A stretch of DNA of 34,940 nt, taken from NCBI GenBank assembly GCA_002688175.1, contig NZCC01000014.1:1-34940 (forward strand), written 5' to 3'. The position numbers were made by a program, and so were the translations under genes. Positions within the stretch are counted from its first letter, which is position 1. Every line of letters starts with the position of its first letter. The DNA is from Chromatiales bacterium (lineage in GTDB: Bacteria > Pseudomonadota > Gammaproteobacteria > Steroidobacterales > GCA-2729495). Below, piece after piece: positions 7,381 through 17,135 of the stretch. The notes under the pieces are model-generated. The model had not been told where the DNA came from, made no database searches, and worked only from the letters and a program-made list of their open reading frames with translations.

Positions 7381-8628
7381 AAATGCAGTGAGTATCTGTT
7401 TGGGCTCGCCGGGTTCGGGCCACGCAAATACAAGCTGGTCGCCGGCCTTTACCATCTGAGGAAAGCCGCTGTTGCGGGAATATTTACCTTCGGCAATCAA
7501 CTGGATCGGGCCAGTCTGGCCGTCACTCGTCACCTGGCGCATGCGCACCTGGCCGTTGCCGTCGTCGGACTTGCTCATCCAGCTGACCAGGGCCGAGTCG
7601 TTGGATAGCAACACGACGTCAACGCGCCCTTTAACTCCAGCCTCGGCAACGATCACGGGTGCTGAGAAAGTTTGACCGGCATCCTGTGACCAGGCCAGCT
7701 TAACCCGTGATTCACGATGCGGTGCGCCGTACCAGGCCACAACAACACGCTGCCCGTCAGCTGCAATCGCCGGTCCATTCACGGGGCAGCCCGGTATATG
7801 CCATTGGTCATCGGAAATCGTGACTGGCTTTGCCCAGCCATTGTCGACATAGCGTGTGACCGAAATATCCCGGATTTCTGCGCTGGTACGATCACGGTAC
7901 GCAACGACCGGACCCGATGCTGTAATCGCCGCATCCGTCTGGCAGCAATCGCACACCAGATTGTCGATCTCGCCTTCGGTGAGGATCTTGCCGTCATATC
8001 CGAAGTGGGCAAAACGCAGCGTCATGCCACCGTACTTTTTGTCATTGTCGGCGGGCTGCTTGCCACCGTTATCCGGCACCATGTTTCGCCCATCCAGCCA
8101 GACGGCGCCGATACCGCTGGACCAGGGGAACAGGGTTACAAAGCCGTGTTCCGTAGGCGTGTTATCCGTGTGCGGAGTCAGCGGGCGGGTCCAGTTGGCG
8201 CCACGGTCGGCAGAGTTAGCTAATGCGATGTCATAGGCATAGGTGCCGCCCGGCTTCTTCACCAGCCAATGTGCGACCCATTGTTGGGCAGTCAACGGTA
8301 CGACTGACGGAAAATCAGCCCAATTTACGAACCAGCCTTGGTCCTCAGCGACAGACTGGGGGGCAGACCAGCTATTGTCCTGTAGCAGTGAATATCTTAC
8401 CGCGTGGGCATCACTGCCGGCTGGTTCCAGCCAGCTCAGGACCGCCGTTCCGGATGGTGTAACGGCAAGATGTGGTGACAGGCTGCCAGGTGCAGCCGGT
8501 GAAGTTACGCTGATAATCTCAAATACAGTTTTAGTGTTATCGCGATCAATACAGCTTTCCAGTAGTGCCGCTGCGATGGCTACAGTTCCCAGCAACATCC
8601 ACTGCGTCAATGGTTTCAGACGGGTCAT
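7369..8628 (-). CDS. exported Asp-box (BNR/sialidase-like) beta-propeller protein
   Basis: The protein is 419 residues from ATG 8628. AGGAG lies 10 nt upstream, and a TTG at 8634 is an alternative start. A hydrophobic segment (9-23) ends at LLESC26, a possible but non-canonical lipobox. Two Asp boxes, SADRGANW (139-146) and SQDAGQTF, indicate a BNR-type propeller. A Cys-rich motif, CDCC at 226-229, plus C281 in HIPGCPVNGPA, is unlike catalytic sialidases and suggests disulfides or metal binding. Its neighbours are a DUF2182 gene (convergent) and a TlpA thioredoxin (divergent), which fits a periplasmic redox or metal role better than glycan cleavage. True sialidase activity is doubtful. Confidence 0.8.
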   Translation of the reverse strand: MTRLKPLTQWMLLGTVAIAAALLESCIDRDNTKTVFEIISVTSPAAPGSLSPHLAVTPSGTAVLSWLEPAGSDAHAVRYSLLQDNSWSAPQSVAEDQGWFVNWADFPSVVPLTAQQWVAHWLVKKPGGTYAYDIALANSADRGANWTRPLTPHTDNTPTEHGFVTLFPWSSGIGAVWLDGRNMVPDNGGKQPADNDKKYGGMTLRFAHFGYDGKILTEGEIDNLVCDCCQTDAAITASGPVVAYRDRTSAEIRDISVTRYVDNGWAKPVTISDDQWHIPGCPVNGPAIAADGQRVVVAWYGAPHRESRVKLAWSQDAGQTFSAPVIVAEAGVKGRVDVVLLSNDSALVSWMSKSDDGNGQVRMRQVTSDGQTGPIQLIAEGKYSRNSGFPQMVKAGDQLVFAWPEPGEPKQILTAFSYQ

Positions 8629-8872
8629 AAACAACGTGCTCCTGCTCTATGCGTTGTACATGCATATAGTTCGCAATTTGTCTGGAGCTGATAAAAAATA
8701 ACCTGCCTGATCATGTTTCAGACTGTAGCACGGCGTAGTTATCCTGCCTTTGACTGGAAATGTTGGACTCCGATATGAACAGGCGTGTATCTTGCGAAGC
8801 GATGGAACGGCCTATGTTATCCGACAGACAGAATCATGGTGCTCTGGTTGGTGTCGTGTCGCGGGGTTGGTG

Positions 8873-9454
8873 ATGCGCACTAGCCAGATTATGGTGGCTA
8901 TTCTCGTTTGCGTGTTAGCCGGCTTGTTGATCGCCAAGAAATATCGGAATCCGCCATCTGTCGAACCGTCGCTGTCGGTTGTCGAGACTCTGCCCGACTT
9001 CACGTTACCCGATCTTGACGATCAGCCCAGATCTATTACGGAATGGTCGGACCGATCATTGATTATAAATTTCTGGGCGACCTGGTGCGCACCGTGCCGG
9101 CGTGAAATGCCGTTATTACAGAGCTTGCAGGATGGGCGCGATGACGACAGTCTGCAGGTTATTGGTGTGGCGATGGATAACCTTGCAGATGTGCAACAGT
9201 TCATCACCAAAACCGGCGTGACCTATCCGATTCTGTATGGTGAAAATGAAGCGGCAATGGTCGTGGAATCATTTGGCGTTGAGTTTGTTGGCCTGCCGTT
9301 CACGGCCTTCATTGTTCCGGGAGGCGAAATTCTTACGTTGCTGGCCGGTGAACTGGATGCCGATGATCTGCGTGAACTGGTTGCCGAGTTGGATGCAATT
9401 GCGAGTGGTCAAAGCAGCGTTGCCGAAGCCCGTAAGAGGCTCTCGGCAAACTGA
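8873..9454 (+). CDS. TlpA/ResA-like membrane-anchored thioredoxin
   Basis: The 193-residue protein has an N-terminal anchor (residues 6-21) and then an AhpC/TSA-TlpA thioredoxin domain. The active site is W71-C-A-P-C75 (NFWATWCAPCRREMP), with the cis-Pro loop at VGLPFTAFI. Such proteins reduce or isomerise disulfides in the periplasm, often for cytochrome or cuproprotein maturation. The ATG at 8873 is preferred over an upstream frame start at 8750 because it places the anchor at the N-terminus, although the ribosome site is weak. It is divergent from the Cys-rich Asp-box protein, a plausible client. Confidence 0.87.
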   Translation: MRTSQIMVAILVCVLAGLLIAKKYRNPPSVEPSLSVVETLPDFTLPDLDDQPRSITEWSDRSLIINFWATWCAPCRREMPLLQSLQDGRDDDSLQVIGVAMDNLADVQQFITKTGVTYPILYGENEAAMVVESFGVEFVGLPFTAFIVPGGEILTLLAGELDADDLRELVAELDAIASGQSSVAEARKRLSAN

Positions 9455-9502
9455 CACTCGGTACCGGTTCCATGCATATGTAAATCCTGTGGTTATTTTT
9501 GG

Positions 9503-10864
9503 TCAGGGAACCGATGGCAAACCGGACAAGGCCATCGCCAGCTCACTGGTATCGTATTGCCCGTCTACCAGCTTGCCGGCAAAGAAGTCGGTGTAGGCCT
9601 GCATGTCAAAATGGCCGTGTCCGGACAGGCAGATCAGAATCGAACGTTCAGCGCCTTCTTCTTTACACTTTAGTGCCTGATCGATGCCGGCCTTTACGGC
9701 ATGACTTGATTCGGGTGCCGGCACGATGCCTTCACTGCGGGAAAACAGTACGGCCGCCTCGAAACACTCGATCTGGTCGTAGGCAACCGGCTCGAGCAAG
9801 CCGAGTTCCTGTACATGGCTGATCAGTGGCGCCATGCCGTGATAACGCAGGCCGCCTGCATGGAATGCGAGCGGCATAAATGTCGAGCCAAGCGTGTGCA
9901 TTTTAACCAGCGGTGTCAGGTGGGCCGTATCACCGAAATCATAGGCATACTTGCCGCGCGTCAATGTTGGACAGGCTTTCGGTTCGACGGCGATGACCTT
10001 TATTGCCTGGCCTCCACGCAGTTGATTGCCGATGAACGGAAAGGCCAGCCCGGCAAAATTACTGCCGCCACCCGTGCAACCGATGACAATGTCCGGGTAG
10101 TCGTCGGCCATGGCCATTTGTAACTCGGCTTCCTGACCGATCACTGTCTGGTGTAGCAGTACGTGATTCAGAACGCTGCCAAGTGCATATTTTGTATCAT
10201 CACGGCTGACGGCATCCTCAACAGCTTCGCTGATGGCGATACCGAGGCTGCCCGAGCTATTTGGGTCTTTGGCGAGGATTGCCCGCCCGGATTCGGTCTG
10301 ATCGCTCGGGCTCGGAATGCATTCGGCGCCATAAACCTCCATCAGTGCACGGCGGTATGGTTTTTGATCGTAGCTGACACGTACCATGTAGACCTTTACA
10401 TCTATATCAAACAGTGTCCCGGCGTGTGCCAGTGCTGATCCCCATTGACCTGCACCGGTTTCAGTTGCAATGCGCCCGATGCCCGCTTCCTTGTTATAGA
10501 AAGCCTGTGCGATTGAGGTATTGGTCTTGTGACTGCCGGCCGGGCTGACGCCTTCGTACTTGTAATAAATGCGAGCCGGAGTATCGAGCGCGCGCTCCAG
10601 GGCATGGGCACGAAACAGGGGGCTCGGGCGCCATTGGCGGTAAATATTGCGGACCGGTTCCGGAATATCTATATGACGTTCTGTCGAGACTTCCTGTTCG
10701 ATCAGTGACATTGGGAACAACGGCTCAAGATCGCCCGGCGTGATGGGTTCCTTGGTTCCGGGATGCAAAGTAGGTGGTAGCGGTTCCGGTAGATCAGCCT
10801 GAATGTTGTACCAGGACTTGGGGATTTGCTCTTCATCGAGCAGGTATTTGACCGTTGCGGGCAT
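9503..10864 (-). CDS. TrpB2-type tryptophan synthase beta chain (PLP enzyme)
   Basis: The 453-residue PLP enzyme resembles the TrpB2 branch of tryptophan synthase beta chains. It has the long N-terminal extension ([16 protein letters not shown]), the PLP lysine K113 in [14 protein letters not shown], the phosphate-binding GCTGGGSNF and the C-terminal LSGHGHFD. TrpB joins indole and serine to make tryptophan. No trpA or other trp gene is adjacent, which is usual for TrpB2, thought to salvage indole or act on other substrates. The ATG start is followed by the typical [11 protein letters not shown] opening. It appears monocistronic. Confidence 0.9.
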   Translation of the reverse strand: MPATVKYLLDEEQIPKSWYNIQADLPEPLPPTLHPGTKEPITPGDLEPLFPMSLIEQEVSTERHIDIPEPVRNIYRQWRPSPLFRAHALERALDTPARIYYKYEGVSPAGSHKTNTSIAQAFYNKEAGIGRIATETGAGQWGSALAHAGTLFDIDVKVYMVRVSYDQKPYRRALMEVYGAECIPSPSDQTESGRAILAKDPNSSGSLGIAISEAVEDAVSRDDTKYALGSVLNHVLLHQTVIGQEAELQMAMADDYPDIVIGCTGGGSNFAGLAFPFIGNQLRGGQAIKVIAVEPKACPTLTRGKYAYDFGDTAHLTPLVKMHTLGSTFMPLAFHAGGLRYHGMAPLISHVQELGLLEPVAYDQIECFEAAVLFSRSEGIVPAPESSHAVKAGIDQALKCKEEGAERSILICLSGHGHFDMQAYTDFFAGKLVDGQYDTSELAMALSGLPSVP

Positions 10865-11083
10865 TCTTGTCTCCGTATTGTTCTGTTCGTCTGCCGTTTT
10901 CGTGCGACGGCGTGATTATGCCTGAATTTCAGAATCTGGCCGGTTACCGGGATCAGAACCTGTTGTTGTGATGAAAAGAAACGGAGCCATCAATCGCCAC
11001 CACTGGGCATGACACTAATTTACAGTGTCTGATCAGGATGAGAGACAGCTCAACAGCCACCCCAGGCGCTTGCTCACATTTGG

Positions 11084-11554
11084 TTATTTAATATCGAGCA
11101 ACTCCACCTCAAACATCAGGGTCGCATTCGGTGGAATAACTCCGCCGACACTGCGGTCCCCATAACCCATGTCCGGTGGAATGACGAGAATGCGCTTGCC
11201 GCCAATCTGCATGCCGGCAAAACCTTCGTCCCAGCCGCGGATTACCCGGCCTGCGCCCAGTGGGAATGAAAACGGATCACCACGATCAACTGAACTGTCG
11301 AATTTTTCTCCCTTGTTTTCTGGCTGATCCGGATCATAGAGCCAGCCCGTGTAATGGACTACAACCTCCTGTCCGGCTTCGGCCGTCAGGCCGTCGCCAT
11401 CTAAAACGTCGGTAATTTGCAGCCCGGTAATCTCCGCGCCGTCAGCGTTCTCTGACATTGCTGTTTCCTCCTGTGGTTGGCAGGCCGTAATGAGCAGGAT
11501 ACTCAGCAGGCTGATAATCATTGTGGTGCTTCTGGTTAGACTTTGCCGGATCAT
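11084..11554 (-). CDS. FKBP-type peptidyl-prolyl isomerase, lipoprotein
   Basis: The 156-residue protein has a lipoprotein signal ending LLITAC25. One FKBP domain follows a short linker: VVVHYTGWL, FDSSVDRGDPFSFPLG, VIRGWDEGFAGMQIGGKR, IPPDMGYG and the terminal MFEVELLDI strand. The active-site aromatic and Asp residues are present (Y in HYTG, F and D in FDSS, W in GWDEG, Y in GYG). It would catalyse proline isomerisation on folding proteins in the periplasm, tethered to a membrane. AGGA lies 9 nt before the ATG at 11554, which supports that start. It is probably monocistronic. Confidence 0.92.
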   Translation of the reverse strand: MIRQSLTRSTTMIISLLSILLITACQPQEETAMSENADGAEITGLQITDVLDGDGLTAEAGQEVVVHYTGWLYDPDQPENKGEKFDSSVDRGDPFSFPLGAGRVIRGWDEGFAGMQIGGKRILVIPPDMGYGDRSVGGVIPPNATLMFEVELLDIK

Positions 11555-11636
11555 GTTTCGCTATTCCTTATTGCACATTTGGACCGATTGCGGATGATGC
11601 CATGGGCAAGGCCTTTGATGCATGGTAAAGATGCTG

Positions 11637-12509
11637 TTATGGCTGCTCGCTGGCAGCTAATAATCGTTGTGCCTGGCGCAGGTGTGGTTCATCGAGCATT
11701 TTGCCGTCAAGTTCGATTGCGCCGGCACCATTAGCCGCCGCGAATTTCTGTACGACCCGCTTGGCGTAGGCAATTTCATCCGCATGGGGTGCAAATATCG
11801 CATTGATGATGGGTACCTGCTGTGGATGAATGGCCAGCATGCCGGTGAAGCCTTGTTGCCGGGCTCGTTCGGCAATTTGCTGCAGCCCTTTACCATCAGT
11901 GAACTGGCTGTAAATCGTCTCGATTGCCGGCACCCCTGCTGCCCCGGCAGCCAGCAAGACAATTGATTGTACCTGCTGAAAGACCGGCAACCAGCGGGAC
12001 TGTTCATCGCGGGTCTGGGTTGCGCCGATGATCACACTCAGATCTTCTGCTCCCCAGGTCAGCGCTCTTAGTCGCGGCATACCCGGTGTATAGCTGCCGA
12101 GCTGGAATACGGCTGCTGCGGTTTCGGTGACCAACGGGATGATGCCGATGGGTTCGGCAGTGTGCCCGGCAGTCGCCTCCAGTTCATCCAGCATACCGGC
12201 GAGTAAGCTGACCTGCAGAGCGGAATGTGCCTTGGGCAGCATGATGCCATCGGGGGCAGCTGGCACAACGGCGGCCAGATCGTCTGCGGCAGCATCAGTG
12301 TCGAGTGCGTTGATTCGTACCCAGACCGATTGTCGATCATCAGTTTTTCGCTGCAGCAGATAATCGGCAACATGTCGCCTTGCTTCTGCCTTGCGTTCCG
12401 GAACCACTGCATCTTCGAGGTCGAGGATGAGTGCATCAGCATCAATGGAGGGTGCCTTGGCCAGCCTGCGTTCGTTGTCACCGGGGACGAAAAGAAAAGA
12501 ACGCAGCAT
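11637..12509 (-). CDS. HpcH/HpaI (CitE-like) CoA-ester lyase
   Basis: The 290-residue protein belongs to the CitE-like branch of HpcH/HpaI aldolases. The opening MLRSFLFVPGDN and LILDLEDAV are diagnostic. The Mg ligands are probably E129 (VTETAA) and D156 (WGAEDLS), and the C-terminal LDGKMLDEPHL loop is conserved. Relatives cleave malyl-, methylmalyl- or citramalyl-CoA. The ATG at 12509 is preferred over GTG 12516-12518 because AAAGGTGA sits just before it. It is divergent from an acyl-CoA dehydrogenase and a MaoC hydratase. CitE-like lyase and MaoC pairs often act as sequential mesaconyl- or itaconyl-CoA hydration and cleavage enzymes, so the lyase probably joins acyl-CoA breakdown. Confidence 0.87.
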   Translation of the reverse strand: MLRSFLFVPGDNERRLAKAPSIDADALILDLEDAVVPERKAEARRHVADYLLQRKTDDRQSVWVRINALDTDAAADDLAAVVPAAPDGIMLPKAHSALQVSLLAGMLDELEATAGHTAEPIGIIPLVTETAAAVFQLGSYTPGMPRLRALTWGAEDLSVIIGATQTRDEQSRWLPVFQQVQSIVLLAAGAAGVPAIETIYSQFTDGKGLQQIAERARQQGFTGMLAIHPQQVPIINAIFAPHADEIAYAKRVVQKFAAANGAGAIELDGKMLDEPHLRQAQRLLAASEQP

Positions 12510-12809
12510 TGTACTCACCTTTGCAGGTTGCGAAGATCGGCCTTTATAAAGAGGCTGTGCGCAACCATGTGGTTAATCGTTGCGGTCAAGTTTGGCACAG
12601 ATCCGGGGAAGACTCTTTGCTGCAGTGCAAAGTGCGAAGTCTGTTGAGCAAAAAACATGCTTTGCCGGTGCAGTCGGGACACCGGGCTGTGATTTCCTGC
12701 CATCAGTATGGCGTTTCAGCGCCCGGCATATCGTGAGAATATGCGTACCAGTTATTGAGCTGGCCGGTCATTGACCTGCCCCGTCATAAAAAACCGATAG
12801 GCGATGGTG
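12510..12809. promoter_or_regulatory. divergent promoter region with CTTTGC-N6-GCAAAG inverted repeat
   Basis: This 300-bp region separates the leftward CitE-like gene from the rightward isovaleryl-CoA dehydrogenase gene and must hold both promoters. A perfect 6-bp inverted repeat with a 6-bp spacer lies at 12615-12632 and is a candidate operator. No regulator gene is adjacent, and the repeat does not match a site I can name. No small gene is convincing here. Confidence 0.4.
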
Positions 12810-13964
12810 ATGGATTTTGATTTCGATTTAGGCGACGACATTGACCTGCTGCGCGAATCGCTGGAACGGTTTTGCGCCGAACGGATAGCGCCACGCGCCA
12901 CTGAAATAGATCAAAGCAACTGCTTCCCGCGTGACCTGTGGCCCGAACTTGGAGCACTCGGCCTGCTGGGTATCACGGCCGATGAACAATTTGGCGGCAC
13001 CGGACTCGGCTACATTGCACATGTTATTGCGACTGAAGAGATCAGCCGCGCCTCGGCTTCCGTCGGCCTGTCTTACGCGGCTCATTCGAATCTCTGTGTA
13101 AACCAGATCAATCTCTGGGGTACTGACGAGCAAAAGCACAAATACCTGCCTTCACTTATTAGTGGTGATCACATTGGTGCCTTGGCGATAAGTGAATCAG
13201 GTGCCGGGTCGGATGTCATGGGCATGCGTACGCGTGCAGTTCGAACCGGTGACCACTACGTCATAAACGGCACAAAAATGTGGATTACCAACGGACCTGA
13301 AGCCGATACGCTGGTCGTTTATGCTGTGACAGATCCGGAGGCCGGTTCGCGCGGCATAACAGCTTTCCTGATCGAGAAGGGGATGCCGGGTTTTTCGACG
13401 GCGCAAAAACTCGACAAACTGGGCATGCGGGGTTCGGACACCTGCGAACTGGTGTTCGATAATTGTGAGGTTCCGGCGGCCAATGTTCTGCACACCGAAG
13501 GTAAAGGTTCCGCGGTCCTGATGAGAGGGTTGGACTATGAGCGCGTGGTGCTCGCGGGCGGTCCGCTGGGGATCATGCGCAGCTGTATGGACGTCGTCAT
13601 GCCGTATATTCATGAGCGTCACCAGTTCGATCAGCCGATCGGTGCCTTCCAGCTCATGCAAGGCAAAGTTGCTGATATGTATGCAGCAATGAATAGTTCA
13701 CGAGCCTATGTCTATGCCGTTGCCAGGGCCTGCGACCGTGGCCATACCACACGTTTCGATGCCGCGGCCTGCATCCTGCTGGCGTCAGAGCGGGCAACCG
13801 AGATGGCGCTGCAGACGATTCAGGCTTTGGGGGGCAATGGCTACACCAATGAGTACCCTGCCGGTCGTTTGCTTCGTGACGCCAAGCTTTACGAAATTGG
13901 CGCTGGTACCAGTGAAATTCGGCGTATGCTCATCGGCCGCGAACTTTTTACGGCAAGCCAATGA
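12810..13964 (+). CDS. liuA: isovaleryl-CoA dehydrogenase
   Basis: The protein is 384 residues from ATG 12810. TAGG lies about 8 nt upstream, and ATG 12804 is an alternative that leaves too little spacing. It has the full acyl-CoA dehydrogenase fold. The FAD/substrate segments [12 protein letters not shown] and KMWITNGP are present, and the catalytic Glu lies in [15 protein letters not shown], the position characteristic of isovaleryl-CoA dehydrogenases. The C-terminus has [21 protein letters not shown] and [18 protein letters not shown]. It oxidises isovaleryl-CoA to 3-methylcrotonyl-CoA in leucine breakdown, passing electrons to ETF. It overlaps the next gene by 4 nt, in one operon with the next enzyme of the pathway at 14418. 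Confidence 0.92.
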   Translation: MDFDFDLGDDIDLLRESLERFCAERIAPRATEIDQSNCFPRDLWPELGALGLLGITADEQFGGTGLGYIAHVIATEEISRASASVGLSYAAHSNLCVNQINLWGTDEQKHKYLPSLISGDHIGALAISESGAGSDVMGMRTRAVRTGDHYVINGTKMWITNGPEADTLVVYAVTDPEAGSRGITAFLIEKGMPGFSTAQKLDKLGMRGSDTCELVFDNCEVPAANVLHTEGKGSAVLMRGLDYERVVLAGGPLGIMRSCMDVVMPYIHERHQFDQPIGAFQLMQGKVADMYAAMNSSRAYVYAVARACDRGHTTRFDAAACILLASERATEMALQTIQALGGNGYTNEYPAGRLLRDAKLYEIGAGTSEIRRMLIGRELFTASQ

Positions 13965-14425
13965 CGGGACTCTATTACTCAGAGTTCAAGATCGGAGCAG
14001 TTTTCGCACATGCGTTACGCCACACCATTACGCAGGCAGAAAATGTGTCCTTCTCGACAATGACACATAACCCTTCGCTGCTGCACCTTGATGAGGAGTA
14101 TATGAAGTCCAGCGAATTCGGCCAGCCAATCGTCAACAGCTGCCTGACGCTAAGCCTGATGGTGGGTATTTCGGTAGGCGATACGACCGAGGGCACAACA
14201 ATAGCCAACCTCGGTTGGGACGAAGTTCGTTTTCCCGCCCCGGTGTTCCCCGGCGATACGCTGCACTTTGAAACGGAGGTGATCGAGATGCGCGAGAGCA
14301 ACTCACGACCGGAAGCGGGGATTGTTACATTCCTGCACCGGGGATTTAATCAACGCGATGAACTCATTGCTTCGTGCAAGCGTTTCGCGCTCATGCTGAA
14401 ACAAACTGGCGATACTAATGTCTGA
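13961..14425 (+). CDS. MaoC-family (hotdog) acyl-CoA hydratase
   Basis: This 154-residue single-hotdog protein resembles the mesaconyl-/methylmalyl-CoA hydratase branch of MaoC. It has [20 protein letters not shown] with N37 and H42, [16 protein letters not shown], and [20 protein letters not shown]. It adds or removes water across an enoyl-CoA. It starts within the stop of the acyl-CoA dehydrogenase gene (ATGA) and overlaps the carboxylase gene by 8 nt, so the three proteins are probably coupled. In standard liu operons the hydratase is an enoyl-CoA hydratase (LiuC), so a MaoC protein here is different. Together with the divergent CitE-like lyase it may serve a parallel C5-CoA route. Confidence 0.87.
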   Translation: MTGLYYSEFKIGAVFAHALRHTITQAENVSFSTMTHNPSLLHLDEEYMKSSEFGQPIVNSCLTLSLMVGISVGDTTEGTTIANLGWDEVRFPAPVFPGDTLHFETEVIEMRESNSRPEAGIVTFLHRGFNQRDELIASCKRFALMLKQTGDTNV

Positions 14426-16028
14426 GTACAAATCAAAAATTGATCCAACTTCTACTGAGTATCAGCAAAATGCCGAGATTAACCGTGCGCTTGCTGATGA
14501 CCTGCACCGTATCGTCGCTGCAGTTAATGTTGGCGGGCCAGATCATTCACGTCAGAAGCACGTGGATCGCGGTAAGCTCTTGCCGCGGGATCGTGTGCAT
14601 AAGTTACTGGATACCGATTCAGGGTTTCTCGAAATTGGGGGCCTCGCAGCGCATGGCGTTTACGAGGATGAACTTCCGGGTGCAGGACTTATTTGTGGCA
14701 TAGGCCGCATCCATGGACTCGAGTGCATGGTTGTCGCCAATGATGCGACCGTACGAGGTGGCACATACTATCCGTTGACCGTCAAGAAACACCTCCGCGC
14801 TCAGGAGATTGCGCTCGAGAATCATCTTCCCTGTCTCTACCTGGTTGACTCAGGTGGCGCATTTCTACCCATGCAGGATGAGGTATTTCCGGATCGGGAT
14901 CATTTTGGTCGAATTTTTTATAACCAGGCCCAGCTTTCGGCGCAGGATATTCCGCAGATCGCGGTGGTCATGGGCTCATGTACGGCGGGTGGTGCTTACG
15001 TTCCGGCGATGTGCGATGAGACCATCATCGTGAAGAATCAGGGTACGATTTTCCTCGCCGGACCGCCGCTGGTCAAAGCTGCAACCCGCGAAGAAGTGGA
15101 TGCCGAGACGCTTGGCGGTGGCGACATGCATACCCGGGTTTCAGGGGTTGCCGATCATCTTGCTGACGATGATGAACATGCGTTGTCACTCGCGCGTGAC
15201 ATTGTCGCCAGGTTGAATCGCACCGCTCCGGTTTCTTTTGAGCAACATCTGGTTCAGGAACCGAAATTGGCAGCTGAGGAGCTTTATGGCATTGTGCCGC
15301 GCGATATGCGCTACCAGTATGATGTGCGGGAATTAATCGTGCGTATCATCGATGGATCGGCGTTTGATGAATTCAAGGCACTATTTGGTACTACCCTTGT
15401 CTGTGGTTTCGCACGTCTTTGGGGTCACCCGGTTGGTATTGTTGCAAACAACGGTATTTTATTTTCTGCATCGGCGCAGAAAGGTGCGCACTTCATTCAG
15501 TTATGTAACCGGCGCGGGATTCCGCTGATCTTTCTGCAAAACACCATGGGGTTCATGGTGGGTACTCAGGCGGAGCGTGGCGGGATTGCAAAGGATGGAG
15601 CCAAGTTAGTTACCGCCGTATCCTGTGCCCGGGTGCCAAAATTTACGGTTGTTATCGGTGGTTCATTCGGGGCCGGTAATTATGGAATGTGTGGTCGGGC
15701 ATATGGTCCACGTCAGTTGTGGATGTGGCCTAATGCCCGTATTGCAGTCATGGGCGGTGAACAGGCTGCGATGGTGCTGAGCACAGTACGCCGCCGTTCA
15801 CTTGAGGCGCGTGGGCAGTCCTGGTCCGCTGAAGAAGAGCGCAGCTTTACTGAACAGACGCTGGCCGATTACGAACGCCAGGCCCAGCCATATTATGCAA
15901 GTGCCAGATTGTGGGATGACGGGGTTATTGATCCTGTCGATACTCGTCGTGTGTTAGGCTTGGGATTATCGGCAGCGCGAAACGCACCTATGCCTGATGA
16001 GAAGCCCTTTGGCGTATTCCGTATGTAG
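14418..16028 (+). CDS. liuB: methylcrotonyl-CoA carboxylase, carboxyltransferase (beta) subunit
   Basis: At 536 residues it has the usual length of MccB/LiuB. Features are [37 protein letters not shown], the oxyanion-type [13 protein letters not shown] and [16 protein letters not shown] in the N-domain. The C-domain has [26 protein letters not shown] and [10 protein letters not shown]. It transfers carboxyl from biotin to 3-methylcrotonyl-CoA in leucine degradation. The enzyme needs a biotin carboxylase/BCCP subunit (LiuD), but none follows. The next 384 bp hold no subunit gene and the next gene is MAPEG. The alpha subunit must be elsewhere, or one from another carboxylase is used. Confidence 0.92.
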   Translation: MSEYKSKIDPTSTEYQQNAEINRALADDLHRIVAAVNVGGPDHSRQKHVDRGKLLPRDRVHKLLDTDSGFLEIGGLAAHGVYEDELPGAGLICGIGRIHGLECMVVANDATVRGGTYYPLTVKKHLRAQEIALENHLPCLYLVDSGGAFLPMQDEVFPDRDHFGRIFYNQAQLSAQDIPQIAVVMGSCTAGGAYVPAMCDETIIVKNQGTIFLAGPPLVKAATREEVDAETLGGGDMHTRVSGVADHLADDDEHALSLARDIVARLNRTAPVSFEQHLVQEPKLAAEELYGIVPRDMRYQYDVRELIVRIIDGSAFDEFKALFGTTLVCGFARLWGHPVGIVANNGILFSASAQKGAHFIQLCNRRGIPLIFLQNTMGFMVGTQAERGGIAKDGAKLVTAVSCARVPKFTVVIGGSFGAGNYGMCGRAYGPRQLWMWPNARIAVMGGEQAAMVLSTVRRRSLEARGQSWSAEEERSFTEQTLADYERQAQPYYASARLWDDGVIDPVDTRRVLGLGLSAARNAPMPDEKPFGVFRM

Positions 16029-16412
16029 CGCAGGTATTATTTTTGGCGACGACTTTGTGCCAGCAACAGCGCGCGTCGTCTGGATGCGTCACGTGTTCGC
16101 GGTTTGCAGCGGCGCTCTTCAGGATGTGGATTTTTGCGGTTCGCAAAGATTGAGAAAATATATGGATCCCAACCGGTGAAACCTGATCTATCATTTTTTG
16201 TATCGGGATAAAGCTTAATTATCTCCGCATTTTTGTCTTCGTCCATTGCTGTTTTTCTGTCTTTATTCGAATCCGTACACTATAGCGATTTGACAGTAAA
16301 TGTAGGCTGTCTGTTTACATAAATAGTCTGTATCACGGTAAAACTGTGAACAACGTATCAATTTGATCGTACTAATTACCGCTGACATCTCCTGATCCAA
16401 GAGGAAACTTTG
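16029..16412. other. 384-bp gap after liuB
   Basis: The expected liuC/liuD genes are absent. The left half holds a doubtful minus-strand ORF (see 16037-16246). The right half contains TTGACA at 16290-16295 and AT-rich sequence that could serve as promoter for the MAPEG gene, although no good -10 box stands at the right distance. No hairpin with a T-run follows liuB. Confidence 0.35.
16037..16246 (-). CDS. possible small basic protein
   Basis: This 69-codon frame starts at ATG 16246. The N-terminal half is mixed (IIKLYPDTKNDRSGFTGWD) and the C-terminal half is strongly basic (RRCKPRTRDASRRRALLLAQ). The ribosome site is weak and no family was recognised. It lies convergent to liuB in an otherwise empty gap. 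It could be a real species-specific gene or a chance frame. Confidence 0.35.
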   Translation of the reverse strand: MDEDKNAEIIKLYPDTKNDRSGFTGWDPYIFSIFANRKNPHPEERRCKPRTRDASRRRALLLAQSRRQK

Positions 16413-16826
16413 ATGCAAATTATCTGGCCACTGTTCGCTATGGTTATGCTGACGATTATTATTATCTTCCGGCTTGGTGTGAAGCGATATACAGCCGTTC
16501 GGAATCAGCGGGTCAATCCCAAGTTCTACCGGCTTTACCGTGGCTATGAAGAACCGGATGATCTTGTCGCAACGTCACGACATGTCATAAATCTATTTGA
16601 AACACCGGTGTTGTTCTATGTTGCCGGCATACTGATTTATGTCACTGATCAGGTGACATGGCCCCTCGTGCTACTCGCATGGGGTTATGTTCTGATGCGT
16701 TATGCGCACACAGTCATTCATCTGACTTCAAATAAATTGTTGATACGGTTTCGTTTGTTCCTGGTCAGCCTATTATTCTTAGCAGTGATATGGAGCGTAT
16801 TTGCAGCACAGTTACTGCTGGGCTGA
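16413..16826 (+). CDS. MAPEG-family membrane protein
   Basis: The 137-residue protein has four helices and the MAPEG pattern: RHVINLFETPVLFYVAGIL (57-75), AWGYVLMRYAHTVIHL, and SNKLLIRFRLFLVSLL. The family covers membrane-associated eicosanoid and glutathione metabolism enzymes, including microsomal glutathione transferases. In bacteria the substrate is usually unknown. AGAGGAAA ends about 8 nt before ATG 16413, which fixes the start over the adjacent TTG. It stands alone between larger gaps. Confidence 0.85.
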   Translation: MQIIWPLFAMVMLTIIIIFRLGVKRYTAVRNQRVNPKFYRLYRGYEEPDDLVATSRHVINLFETPVLFYVAGILIYVTDQVTWPLVLLAWGYVLMRYAHTVIHLTSNKLLIRFRLFLVSLLFLAVIWSVFAAQLLLG

Positions 16827-17135
16827 GAAGCCCCCGCTCATGGCTGGCCTCCAGGCAGGGAGGCTTGCTGCTTGCCGGACACAATTGTGGCGCTGATGTT
16901 TTCGGCAGTCGGTGCGCCATTGATGGGCCATGCAATCCTTGATTTGAGGCGCACAATCAATGTGTTATAGACACCGTGACGTTGGGTTAGTTGCTCGTGT
17001 ATCGTGTCTGTTAAGACAGGTTGTCGTTGAGCAGTTTTCCTTACCGGTTAATTCCTGATGCGGTATTTCCGAAGAAAAATACGAAGTCTGGATTTAGATT
17101 CAGATTAATAGCAATTATCAAAAGCGGGGAAAAAA
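16827..17135. other. 309-bp gap with a hairpin after the MAPEG gene
   Basis: A perfect 6-bp stem GCCTCC...GGAGGC lies at 16847-16864, 20 bp after the MAPEG stop. It may act as a terminator, although only a weak T-rich tail follows. The remainder holds no open frame of note. The promoter of the globin gene is probably within 17040-17120, which is AT-rich. Confidence 0.4.

Noticed and set aside
7369-8628. Catalytic sialidase
   Set aside because: Asp boxes are present, but the typical Arg triad and FRIP motif were not seen, and the Cys cluster and context point elsewhere.
8750-8872. N-terminal extension of the TlpA-like protein
   Set aside because: It would bury the membrane anchor 45 residues in, and composition differs. 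ATG 8873 fits a normal anchored thioredoxin.
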